Source: Paenibacillus wynnii (GTDB lineage: Bacteria > Bacillota > Bacilli > Paenibacillales > Paenibacillaceae). Taken from it: a DNA stretch of 64,000 nt. Location of the stretch: contig NZ_JQCR01000002.1 of NCBI RefSeq assembly GCF_000757885.1, positions 1,798,001 to 1,862,000 of the forward strand, written 5' to 3'. Below the pieces are notes generated by a model. The model saw nothing but the letters and a program-made list of their open reading frames with translations. It ran no database searches and had not been told where the DNA came from. The position numbers were made by a program, and so were the translations under genes. Shown one piece after another: positions 16,533 through 24,617 of the stretch (position 1 is the stretch's first letter; the number at the start of each line of letters is the position of its first letter).

Positions 16533-19118
16533 CTACAACCTTGGGTCAATCTCTTTCTCTTTAGCAACCTCGAACAGCAGGTTTGCCGCGATTTGCTTGT
16601 AGGTGTCGTTCTCAGGTGCAATGTCGTTCAGCCTCACTTCAAGCATTCGCTTGCCCAGCCGGTGCTCATTTGCAGAAGTGCGCAGTTTGGGGAGGATATT
16701 CTTCTGCTTCATCAGCTTTCCATACTTATGTGGAAACTTGTAATCGTATCCGTAGATTATCGACAGGTAGCCGGGATTACGGACCTTCAAGTAAGGGACC
16801 ACACCCCGCTGCTCTTGCTCCGGTTTAATAACAATGCCCTCCATATGATTCTCCACCGTTAACCTTGAAAAATACTCCTCGGCCCTGATGTATGCATCGG
16901 CCTCTTTCAAGTCGAGAACCAAACATTCGTCGTCATTTAAGAAACGGTATTGCTCGGAGGTTGTGCCGGCAGGGAATCGTTCTTCACCATTCTCTAGCAC
17001 TTCCTTGAGAATTGTAAATGGCTTGTATGCTAATTCCGCATCACCCGCATACCATTCCAATTGCTGCTTGTATACAAGGTAAGCTTCATCACGTTGGTCA
17101 AGGTCTACATACGATTCTCTGATCCCTCGGACATGCTTGAAATTTTGATACACATGAGATCCATAGTTGTTGCTAAGCGCCTCTTTCGACAAATGGTGCT
17201 GATCCTTTTCAAAGCCGCTTTCTTCAAACTCCTGAACAAGCTTACCAAGTGCCTCCTCAAAGCCATTTTGTCTTAAAAATTCAAGCTCTGTCTCCAACGC
17301 CTTTCCAATCGGTCGGAACTGACGCTCAATTAACCCGTCTCCAAGCGCTTTCCAGGGCAAAAGTTCCCCATCCAGAAGGAGCACACTTAACCCTTGTTCA
17401 GCCATATAGGTTCCAAATTTGTGAAGCAATTGCTCGTAGATGGGAGTCAAATCGACAGCCTTAACCTTATAACCATTTCGACTAACCGAATAGCACTGCT
17501 CTATCTCCCGATAAAGGTACACATTACAGCGTGACCCCATATATTTGGGCTGCAGCACAACTTCTGATACGCCGCGTTCAGCAAAATAATCCAGACCTTT
17601 TCTAAGCGACTCTAGTTCTCCGGCAGCCTCATCCTTATCCGCCGGTGACATCGTCCCGGAGATGAAATTGACCCGATTTTTCGAGCAATATTGCAGTCTG
17701 CGCACAGCCTCAACATCCAGATCCTGCAAGGATACAGTTTTCTCTTCCCGGAACAGGATCGGAAGTTCTTCCTGCACCGTAGCAACTTGTGACTTATAAT
17801 TTTTGTAAAAAGGTTTAAACGATATCCGAACAGCAGTCAGCATATTCCCATGCGCACTTCCCGTGTCGAGGTGGATTTTATTCTTGATCCGAAAAGTCTG
17901 CTTGGCCGCAATATGCCCGAACAGATGAAAAGGGTGATTAGCCACAGCCTCTTGCTGAAGAAAATCAAGTTGTTCCTCAAAGACAGCCTCACGATCCATC
18001 CGAAAGTTACGTTGGTGCCGCAACGAATTCGTATCCAGCTTGCCAATATATTTATTACGGCATGGAGCGTGCGTTACATAAAATGAAGGTCCTTGCATGC
18101 CAACATAACGGTAAAACGGCTTAGACATCTCCACCAACACTGAAAATTTACTAAAAAGCGTGGAATCCTCCTTAAGCACTTGAGTCGAATCAAAGTACGT
18201 TCGCAGCAGTTCAGGATCCGTACCTTGAATCTCTCCCCTTACGTACTTGTAGACAAAGTTCTCATGATTGCCCATAACAAAGAGGAAATGCTCACGGTTT
18301 TCATATAGGAACTCAATCGTCCCGCGTGTTTGCTTACCTTTATCAATCCAGTCCCCGGCAAGAATGATTTTCGTGTTGCTGAGCTTATCCGTTGCGGTCA
18401 ACTTACCTTCGTCCATCCGGTATCCATAATCACGCAGCAGTCCCTGCAACTCCTGAACACACTCGTGCACATCTCCAACTACAATATACTCTTGTTCTTG
18501 CGGAAGTATCGCGGCTACATAATTCTCTACATCTTGAACCACCACCCGATAGTCCGCATTAGGTTGCCCTTCTTCTGGCAGGTAGAAATCCTTAGCGCGT
18601 ACCTTATAAATTTTGCCATACCCTTCCCGTGACAGAACAGGCAGAACGTCTTTTCTCAGCCGATTCAGATGATTCGAGATCAGTTTCTTCGACCGTTCCG
18701 AGTTGTAGTAATCCTCCCGTTTGCGGTAATCAAACAGAATAACCTCTAGATTGTAATGATTTATTTGAGCGATCTCGCGAACCTTATTACGGTAATCTTC
18801 AGAGAGTCCAATGGTATCCATCACCACAAACTCTGCATTAATGGGAAAAGAGGTGACCAGCTTCAGCCGCTCAAACAACAGTTGAAAGGCCTGCGAGCTC
18901 GACTCCAGCATCACCTGATCATACTTATCGTAGTCATAGCCCAGTATTGCCTGCCGGATTCCATCTGAGGACAAATACTGCACATTCATCCGCAAGCCCC
19001 TGGAGGCATCCTCAAATTTCAGCTGTGGAATCAGCACTTCTTTTGCAAAAGTCGACTTCCCGCATTCCGTAGCCCCTACGAGCATAAATATCGTATGTAC
19101 ACGGGTTTGAATTTCCAC
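16533..19118 (-). CDS. pnkp: Polynucleotide kinase-phosphatase/ligase, RNA repair enzyme
   Basis: An 861-residue three-domain protein. The N-terminal kinase has the P-loop GATECGKST (15-23). A binuclear metallophosphatase follows, with GDVHE (215), GDWIDKG (255), GNHE (283) and GHIAAKQ (401). The C-terminal adenylyltransferase/ligase-like domain has KYMGSRCNVY (525) with the nucleotidyl Lys, LLDGELLPWKALG and a late motif MEGIVIKPE...YLKVRNPGY. This is the domain order of bacterial Pnkp, which phosphorylates 5'-OH, removes 2',3'-cyclic phosphate and, with Hen1, seals cut RNA. Located 3 nt downstream of hen1, so surely co-translated with it. Confidence 0.93.
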   Translation of the reverse strand: MEIQTRVHTIFMLVGATECGKSTFAKEVLIPQLKFEDASRGLRMNVQYLSSDGIRQAILGYDYDKYDQVMLESSSQAFQLLFERLKLVTSFPINAEFVVMDTIGLSEDYRNKVREIAQINHYNLEVILFDYRKREDYYNSERSKKLISNHLNRLRKDVLPVLSREGYGKIYKVRAKDFYLPEEGQPNADYRVVVQDVENYVAAILPQEQEYIVVGDVHECVQELQGLLRDYGYRMDEGKLTATDKLSNTKIILAGDWIDKGKQTRGTIEFLYENREHFLFVMGNHENFVYKYVRGEIQGTDPELLRTYFDSTQVLKEDSTLFSKFSVLVEMSKPFYRYVGMQGPSFYVTHAPCRNKYIGKLDTNSLRHQRNFRMDREAVFEEQLDFLQQEAVANHPFHLFGHIAAKQTFRIKNKIHLDTGSAHGNMLTAVRISFKPFYKNYKSQVATVQEELPILFREEKTVSLQDLDVEAVRRLQYCSKNRVNFISGTMSPADKDEAAGELESLRKGLDYFAERGVSEVVLQPKYMGSRCNVYLYREIEQCYSVSRNGYKVKAVDLTPIYEQLLHKFGTYMAEQGLSVLLLDGELLPWKALGDGLIERQFRPIGKALETELEFLRQNGFEEALGKLVQEFEESGFEKDQHHLSKEALSNNYGSHVYQNFKHVRGIRESYVDLDQRDEAYLVYKQQLEWYAGDAELAYKPFTILKEVLENGEERFPAGTTSEQYRFLNDDECLVLDLKEADAYIRAEEYFSRLTVENHMEGIVIKPEQEQRGVVPYLKVRNPGYLSIIYGYDYKFPHKYGKLMKQKNILPKLRTSANEHRLGKRMLEVRLNDIAPENDTYKQIAANLLFEVAKEKEIDPRL

Positions 19119-19121
19119 TGT

Positions 19122-20387
19122 CTAATCCCCCTTTCTTCGCACAACGGCGCATTGTGTCGTACGGATCTCATCAACCCGGTCACCAACCATCACATACTCG
19201 AACTCTACCGCCAGACCTTGGACCGTATCCGCAAACCATTGCTGGAACGTTTCCTGCCCCATTTCCCACTTGTGATCTTCATGCCGGAATCCTTCCAGCT
19301 CATAGTAATGGTTAAAATCAGCATTCGGCGTCGTTACAATAAATTGTTCGAAATCAACATGGCTGCACACTTGCTGGACGAGCTTCGCGGCTTCCCCCTC
19401 ACTCATGTGCTCGATAACTTCCGTTAAAATCACATCAACCTGCTCCCCATTGTACGATTCCAGAAAATGATCCAGAGAATGAGAAGTAACAAGGTTATCA
19501 ATTTCCTTAGCTTTTGCTTTCCGATTCACGACCTCCAGCAGCTCCTCAGCTACATCCACGGCGTAATAGGTACTGTCTATTTTTGCAGCATACGGAATGG
19601 CATAGAATCCTTCGCCGCACCCAATATCCAAGATCGGCTTATTAAATGGAAGCATACTTGATATGAAACTACGCCGCTGTATTGCGGTACTCCCATATTC
19701 TAGCCCGATAGAATAGCGCTCCGTTTGTTCAATGTATGCCTTATATTTCTTAAACCGTTCTCTGGAGGTCAGGAAATTCCTCGCAAATAGACTCCGTATA
19801 TAAAAGGGTGCATCAATCACGTTAAGACTTCGAATATATTTATCCAAAATGGCATCCGAAATGTCGATGTACTCATCTCCAAACATGGACAAGAACAAGC
19901 ACAATACACTCACAACATGCAAGAGGTGATACAAGCTTTTATGAGTGGTAATAGTCAGCGAATAGCTTTTATGTGCCTGATGCTGCAAGGAAAAGGTATA
20001 GTCTTTCAAGTGCTGTTCGAAAAACCTGATATAATGTACCCGCTCCACATGAACCAAGTTGATAAAAAAGGAGTGCTCATACCCTTCCTCGTCCCGATCG
20101 TCCTGAGCCTTAAAGGGTGTAGAGAAAAACTCATTCACCGCATTAAGCGCAAATTGGGGTGTATTAAATCGGGATACATTTAGGTATTCAAAATTCTCGC
20201 CGTCATTCTGCTTGTAGGATATATCGTTATCCGCATCCTTGAAATATACGTTATAAGTTGCGTCATCCGAATACCATCCGTAAGCCAACCCTTGACGAAC
20301 CGGACGAAGCTGCATTCCTGTCACTGGATTTTTTTTAATTAAAAAAGTGAAGCTTGGATTCGTAGATTTCAGTTGTACAATAGCCAA
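19122..20387 (-). CDS. hen1: Hen1 3'-terminal RNA ribose 2'-O-methyltransferase
   Basis: A 421-residue protein with the bacterial Hen1 layout. An N-terminal ligase-activating domain (about 1-230) is followed by a SAM methyltransferase with LDIGCGEGFYAIPYA and the metal-binding EVIEHM...FRHEDHKWEMG, matching the E-x-x-E-H and His residues that hold Mn2+ in Hen1. The enzyme methylates the 2'-OH at the break before sealing, protecting the repaired RNA from being cut again. Start is TTG with GGGAGG 9 nt upstream. It forms a complex with Pnkp in studied systems; the adjacent gene order agrees. Confidence 0.92.
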   Translation of the reverse strand: MAIVQLKSTNPSFTFLIKKNPVTGMQLRPVRQGLAYGWYSDDATYNVYFKDADNDISYKQNDGENFEYLNVSRFNTPQFALNAVNEFFSTPFKAQDDRDEEGYEHSFFINLVHVERVHYIRFFEQHLKDYTFSLQHQAHKSYSLTITTHKSLYHLLHVVSVLCLFLSMFGDEYIDISDAILDKYIRSLNVIDAPFYIRSLFARNFLTSRERFKKYKAYIEQTERYSIGLEYGSTAIQRRSFISSMLPFNKPILDIGCGEGFYAIPYAAKIDSTYYAVDVAEELLEVVNRKAKAKEIDNLVTSHSLDHFLESYNGEQVDVILTEVIEHMSEGEAAKLVQQVCSHVDFEQFIVTTPNADFNHYYELEGFRHEDHKWEMGQETFQQWFADTVQGLAVEFEYVMVGDRVDEIRTTQCAVVRRKGD

Positions 20388-20412
20388 TGCCCTCTTCCTC
20401 CCATCAATCTTT

Positions 20413-21204
20413 CTACAGGGTCAGTCCCCATACTTCCTGCAAAGCTTCCCGAAACAAGGCATCCAACTGATCATCCCGTTTGTCATCCTTAGCACTTAAG
20501 GACGCTGCTGCCTCATCCAACACAACAAACCGCTCTTCTAAGTAAGTATTGATAGCAGATAGTCGTGGCTCGTAGTCCATCTCTTCACCGGCTTTTTTTC
20601 GTGACAGTAACTGCTGTATGACTTCCCATAACTCTTCATCCTTTGGAATAAGCCGATCCACCAGTACATCGAACGCCATCGGTGCCATCTCTTCATAACG
20701 GTTAATCCACTCGCAGGCCAGAACGGGACGAAGCACATAAAAGTATTTCTTGATCTTGACCTGCTCGCCCTGCAAGTAGTCACGGTAGTTGCCCTTAGCC
20801 ATGTTCAAATAATGATACATACAAGACTTTGGTGAAAAGGTGTACGGTGAAATCCCTCTAAGTTTCTCGGCTACACTGAATTTCTCTTTATATTGAATGG
20901 GCGATTGCAGCCATTCCAGTAACGGAGGATTAGACTTGCGGAATAAATTTAATGCTTTTCGCAAATCCCAGCCGTTGATATCAAGACTATCGTTAATAGG
21001 TCGTTCAATGACATCTCGCTTATCAAAAATGGATAAATACCATTCCGGTTTTTGAACATAAATGAACCGTACATCGTAATCGCTATCCTGCGACGGGAAT
21101 CCCCACGCCCGGCTGCCTGATTCACAGGCATACAATATAGTAACTTGCTCCTCTTGTTCAATCCGGTCTAGCTGTTCACGGATAACCTTATTTATAGGAT
21201 CCAT
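20413..21204 (-). CDS. RlaP-type nucleotidyltransferase of RNA repair operons
   Basis: A 263-residue DNA polymerase beta-fold nucleotidyltransferase. The active-site pattern GSRAWGFPSQDSDYDVR (GS followed by DxD) lies near residue 30, and the YLSIFDKRDVIERPI strand follows as in the RlaP/YcgL family. Members occur in RNA repair operons, where end addition or 3' processing is proposed but not settled. The ATG at 21204 has GGAGG 7 nt upstream and overlaps the rsr stop (TGATGATG), so it is coupled to rsr. It lies 25 nt before hen1. Assignment to RlaP rests on motif and context. Confidence 0.8.
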   Translation of the reverse strand: MDPINKVIREQLDRIEQEEQVTILYACESGSRAWGFPSQDSDYDVRFIYVQKPEWYLSIFDKRDVIERPINDSLDINGWDLRKALNLFRKSNPPLLEWLQSPIQYKEKFSVAEKLRGISPYTFSPKSCMYHYLNMAKGNYRDYLQGEQVKIKKYFYVLRPVLACEWINRYEEMAPMAFDVLVDRLIPKDEELWEVIQQLLSRKKAGEEMDYEPRLSAINTYLEERFVVLDEAAASLSAKDDKRDDQLDALFREALQEVWGLTL

Positions 21205-21206
21205 CA

Positions 21207-22706
21207 TCATCCCTCCAGGTCCATCATTTCAATCTTCTCTACCATCGAACCATAACCCTTTGCTGACTGCGCAATGTAGCTGAGTACGGTATCACTCCAT
21301 CCATAGATATAAAAGGTATTGCGGTCTGGCTGCGGAACCATCGCATTGCGGTAAGGGGCAATATCGATAATATACGCTTTCACATTAGGGTTTACCTTCG
21401 AGCGGTATTTTTGTAAGGCTTCATAAAAAGGGCTGCCGTGGTTCTGCTGTTCGTCCGTGATCATGACGATCTGGTCGACCTTACGCCGCTCATTGAGCAG
21501 CTTCCGCACGGGCGCCCCTGTATCCGTGCCGCCGCGGGCTTGAATTCGGTCAGCTTGGGATAAAATACTGTCTCGACGGGACGGTCTGGCATCCTCTACC
21601 TCTGTATCAAACAACCAGAACAGGGAGTTTCCTTGCGTTTTCTTGTACAGGGCCAAAGCAAACACCGATCCAATCTGCAAATACTCTCCATTCATTGAGC
21701 CTGAAATGTCCAGAAAGATGGCCGTCTGATCCTCCAGATCCGGCAAATTATCAAACGTATATTCGGCTGCATCCCGCAGGGCGTCCTGCAGTACAGGATG
21801 TTGTACCTGCCGAAATGCTGCAGCGAATCGGAAAGGTAAAATCTTCGACTTTTTCAATGCCCGCTGATCTGTTAAGCGTTCTACTGCAATCGCCAGATTG
21901 TAGCGATCCTCGAAAACACCTGCTCTATCAAGGGCGTTCAAGTGGCGAAGCAGCGCAAATATCGGCATTTGATGCAGAAGCGCCTCCCACACCGCCTTTG
22001 TGGGTTTAACCGCTCCTGTTACCACTTCATGCGGTAATTTCCCCGCTTCGATCCACATTAATTGTTCCGCTTCGGAACCCGCACGTTTCAACTGCTCCAG
22101 CGCCTCCACTTGTGGAAGCAAAGACAGGTTAGTCTCTTGGCCGATCAAATAACGATATAACGCTTGCTGCTTAAGATCGGCAGGTTTCGGGTGGGCCGTT
22201 GCAATCGCATCGCCCAAGCTGTATCCGCGACCTCGGCCGTTGTACTTAATTGCCCAGTACTCGGATATACCTGCCAGAAAACGATTCACTTGCCGTTTCA
22301 CCGCACGCCCACCTTCGCCGCGACCCAAGCCCTTCAAGATCGTAAGGAAATCCGTCAAATCAGAAGGGATTCGTACGACATTCAAGAAGATCTGCGAAAA
22401 CAAGTCTGGACGATAAGCCGACAGAATAGCCAATCCGAACAAAGGCTGCAAGCGCATATAGCCTTCATTACGCGCATAGACAATGGCTTTTGCCATAAAC
22501 AGCGGGTTGACTTGCGCCATTTCCCGGTGTATCTCTTCCGCTTCCGCCAAAAGCTGGCGTTGATCCGCGTAGAAAGTGTTGCCCAATGTGTTGGTTACCA
22601 GAGTCTGTATATATTGCTCCTCAGCAGAGCGGGTGTAGGAGGGGTAACCCTCTTTATTTGATGTAGTTGGCCGTAGGGTTGAGAATAATTTTTTAGCAAA
22701 GCTCAT
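21207..22706 (-). CDS. rsr: Ro60-like TROVE/vWA RNA-binding protein (Rsr)
   Basis: A 499-residue protein: N-terminal TROVE helical-repeat ring (about 1-320; features such as LTILKGLGRGEGGRAVKRQV) and a C-terminal von Willebrand A domain with MIDAS motif FLDISGSM (about 332) and ITDEQ. Ro60 homologues bind misfolded RNAs in the ring and Y RNAs on its surface, and in bacteria deliver RNA to exonucleases. CTAGGAGG lies 8 nt before the ATG. Three Y RNA-like genes lie directly upstream on the same strand, which is strong support. It is the first protein gene of the repair operon. Confidence 0.92.
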   Translation of the reverse strand: MSFAKKLFSTLRPTTSNKEGYPSYTRSAEEQYIQTLVTNTLGNTFYADQRQLLAEAEEIHREMAQVNPLFMAKAIVYARNEGYMRLQPLFGLAILSAYRPDLFSQIFLNVVRIPSDLTDFLTILKGLGRGEGGRAVKRQVNRFLAGISEYWAIKYNGRGRGYSLGDAIATAHPKPADLKQQALYRYLIGQETNLSLLPQVEALEQLKRAGSEAEQLMWIEAGKLPHEVVTGAVKPTKAVWEALLHQMPIFALLRHLNALDRAGVFEDRYNLAIAVERLTDQRALKKSKILPFRFAAAFRQVQHPVLQDALRDAAEYTFDNLPDLEDQTAIFLDISGSMNGEYLQIGSVFALALYKKTQGNSLFWLFDTEVEDARPSRRDSILSQADRIQARGGTDTGAPVRKLLNERRKVDQIVMITDEQQNHGSPFYEALQKYRSKVNPNVKAYIIDIAPYRNAMVPQPDRNTFYIYGWSDTVLSYIAQSAKGYGSMVEKIEMMDLEG

Positions 22707-22730
22707 GGTTATAACCTCCTAGATTTAAAA

Positions 22731-22845
22731 ACCGGCGAAGAAAAAGCAGGGAAGGTTCACTGCAGGACTCGAACCTGCCATAAAGCCCGGGTAAATCTTT
22801 GTTGCGCATCAGTAGCGAAGAAACCCTCCCCGGCGCCTCGCCGGT
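22731..22845 (-). ncRNA. Y RNA-like RNA 1 (T-arm type)
   Basis: The outer stem pairs ACCGGCGAGG (22845-22836) with CTTCGCCGGT (22740-22731) and is followed by TTTT. An inner stem pairs GGGAGGGTT with AACCTTCCC. The two stems are separated by an asymmetric loop, the Ro-binding architecture of Y RNAs. The insert holds a hairpin with a 7-nt loop (CGC-TACTGAT-GCG) and a perfect tRNA T-arm (GCAGG-TTCGAGT-CCTGC, 22778-22762). The 5' block GAGGCGC-N5-AGGGTTTCTTCG is shared with RNAs 2 and 3. Upstream of rsr, whose product is its expected partner. Confidence 0.82.
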
Positions 22846-22850
22846 ATTCA

Positions 22851-22856
22851 ATTATA
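22851..22856 (-). promoter_or_regulatory. -10 element of Y RNA-like RNA 1
   Basis: A perfect TATAAT lies 6 nt before the predicted first paired base of RNA 1. The matching -35 region would fall inside the 3' part of RNA 2 and is weak. Confidence 0.55.
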
Positions 22857-22859
22857 ATG

Positions 22860-22952
22860 GTGCCAGGAAAAAGTTAGAGAAGGCATCGGTACAGCGTATA
22901 TACGCTCATTACCGTCCTTTTTGACGAAGTAGCCCTCTCTGGCGCCTCGCAC
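22860..22952 (-). ncRNA. Y RNA-like RNA 2 (hairpin type)
   Basis: Outer stem GTGCGAGG (22952-22945) with CCTGGCAC (22867-22860), one mismatch; inner stem AGAGAGGGC with GCCTTCTCT; an internal loop with CTTTTTC on the 3' side as in RNA 1. The 5' block GAGGCGC-N5-AGGGCTACTTCG matches its two neighbours base for base outside the variable five. In place of a tRNA-like insert it has a long hairpin: GGTA...TACC enclosing AGCGTATATACGCT. No T-run follows, so it may be processed from a longer transcript. Confidence 0.75.
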
Positions 22953-22978
22953 TTTAAAAAATATGATTGTTGATGTTA

Positions 22979-23109
22979 TGTTGAGGAAAAGGTTCGGAAA
23001 GGAACGTGCTGCTCTACCTTCTGAGCTACCTCACCCTGCGGTGAGAGTTGGACTCGAACCAACGACAAGCCGATTAAAAGTCGAAGTAACCCTTCCATGC
23101 GCCTCAACA
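22979..23109 (-). ncRNA. Y RNA-like RNA 3 with circularly permuted tRNA-Lys-like module
   Basis: Outer stem TGTTGAGG (23109-23102) with CCTCAACA (22986-22979); inner stem GGAAGGG (23096-23090) with CCTTTCC (23002-22996). Between them, in order: anticodon arm with loop CTTTTAA (UUU, Lys), variable loop, T-arm GTTGG-TTCGAGT-CCAAC, acceptor 3' strand TCTCACC, a GCAG linker, acceptor 5' strand GGTGAGG, then T-A and D-arm GCTC-AGAAGGTA-GAGC. The acceptor stem is 7 bp with one G-U. A tRNA-like module is known for YrlA-type Y RNAs. Not an ordinary tRNA gene, because the halves are in reversed order. Confidence 0.85.
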
Positions 23110-23238
23110 GGATCAACTGCCTCATCCGTATTGAACTCAGCTTCATGGATCTATCTTCGCTCATCCTTACCCAGACGAACAGGGCGGAAGTATGGCGGGA
23201 ACAAAAAAACTTCCATTTTCTTCAACTGGGTCGCTTGA

Positions 23239-23244
23239 TATAAT
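23239..23244 (+). promoter_or_regulatory. Possible -10 element of the WYL regulator genes
   Basis: TATAAT occurs about 50 nt before the first WYL gene, with another at 23251-23256. Neither has a clear -35 partner. The region also separates the divergent Y RNA/rsr unit. Confidence 0.35.
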
Positions 23245-23291
23245 AAGAACTATAATTTCTAAAGGATTCTCTACATGCTGGAGGAATGCAA

Positions 23292-24617
23292 ATGGCTCGG
23301 GAAAGTTTCGATAAGGAGATTCAATTTCTTCGCATGCTGGCTTTAGCTGGGGGCGCCTACAGCAGACAACAATTCGCCGATCGCCTCGGCATTTCTGTAC
23401 ATACGTATGACAAAACGCTGCGTAATCTCAAGGGAATGGTAAGTATTCTGCAACAAGGCCTCCCTGCAGAGCAAGGAAGCGAACTCTCCGATTGGCTCCG
23501 CTATAACTACTATGAATCTGCCGATCCACTTCTCCTCTTCTTGTTCCGTGCAAAATCACTTAAAGAAACGGAAAGTATTAGGCTTTCGATATTATTAACA
23601 GCACTACAAACGCAGGAGCTAACCGCTAAAGATCTACAGGATGTCTGCAGTGAACAAATGCCAGCTGATGGCCCGCAGCCAGATGAAAAGACCGTCCGGG
23701 GGGATTTGAAATACCTCGAGGAGGTTGGCGTTATTTTGCGCGTTAACGAGGGGCGTCCATACCGGTACAGGGCTGCTAACGATCTCATTGACCAATTATC
23801 CGACGATGAGCTCTTGGATCTTTACGACTATGTTGATGTCATCGCCAATACGCAGACTCCATCCGTGCAAGGTTACCTGTTGCGCGACACCTTAAAGAAG
23901 GTTTTACGTAAGCGGGGCTATCATCCAGAGGCTGCGGAAACCCATCGATACAAGTATAATTACCATTCACGTATACTTGACGAGGCGCATCTCTACACCA
24001 TATTTGGAGCGATTCAGCAACGAAAAAAGCTAAACTTTCTTTATCTTTCTCCTAAAAAGGGTAAGAATTACGCTTCTCAGAACACAAATCCCCTCTTTGA
24101 GCGGGAAACCAAAGGTGTTACAGAAACGGTTCTCCCGATCCGAGTCGTCTATGACCATCAATACGGGCGATGGTATTTAATCGGACATCATTCACGTATG
24201 GGAATCATGAAATTCCGTATGGAGGGACTTACTCAGATTGAGGAAGGCGACGCCGTGGAAGAGGAAGAGTTTGCCCAGAAACTAAGCAGTGTAGAAGAAC
24301 AAATGAGAACCAGTTGGGTTACAGATACCACTCGTAAGATAAAAGTGGTCGCTAGATTTTATAACCCCGGTCGATCCAATGCTAATTTTATTCGGGAGCG
24401 GGTGGAGGCGCAGGGACAGTGGGGAATCATTACGGAGAACTCGGATTCTACCTTCCTTTACGAGATTATGGTGAACGGAATTTACGAAATTAAACCTTGG
24501 TTACGGAGCTTCGGTTCGAGCTGTGAGGTATTAGAACCCCCTTGGCTTCGTAAGCAATTTATTGCGGAATGGAAGGAGATCCAGAGCTATTATGAATCCA
24601 TTCGAGAAAATATTTAA
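23292..24617 (+). CDS. WYL-domain transcriptional regulator 1
   Basis: A 441-residue protein with an N-terminal winged-helix region (FADRLGISVHTYDKTLRNLKG) and a C-terminal WYL region containing RKKLNFLYLSPKKGKN and YGRWYLIGHHSRMGIMKFRM. WYL domains are proposed to bind ligands, including nucleic acid products, and occur in regulators of DNA and RNA damage and defence systems. ATG 23292 has GGAGG 7 nt upstream. Divergent from the Y RNA-rsr-rlaP-hen1-pnkp unit, so it is its probable regulator. The signal sensed is unknown; broken RNA ends are an attractive guess. Confidence 0.82.
   Translation: MARESFDKEIQFLRMLALAGGAYSRQQFADRLGISVHTYDKTLRNLKGMVSILQQGLPAEQGSELSDWLRYNYYESADPLLLFLFRAKSLKETESIRLSILLTALQTQELTAKDLQDVCSEQMPADGPQPDEKTVRGDLKYLEEVGVILRVNEGRPYRYRAANDLIDQLSDDELLDLYDYVDVIANTQTPSVQGYLLRDTLKKVLRKRGYHPEAAETHRYKYNYHSRILDEAHLYTIFGAIQQRKKLNFLYLSPKKGKNYASQNTNPLFERETKGVTETVLPIRVVYDHQYGRWYLIGHHSRMGIMKFRMEGLTQIEEGDAVEEEEFAQKLSSVEEQMRTSWVTDTTRKIKVVARFYNPGRSNANFIRERVEAQGQWGIITENSDSTFLYEIMVNGIYEIKPWLRSFGSSCEVLEPPWLRKQFIAEWKEIQSYYESIRENI

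Noticed and set aside
23003..23089. An ordinary tRNA-Lys gene
   Set aside because: The 3' half precedes the 5' half, so no linear cloverleaf with free ends can form; it sits inside Y RNA stems.
22976..23164. Short minus-strand frame across Y RNA 3
   Set aside because: It runs through the structured RNA and has no ribosome site.
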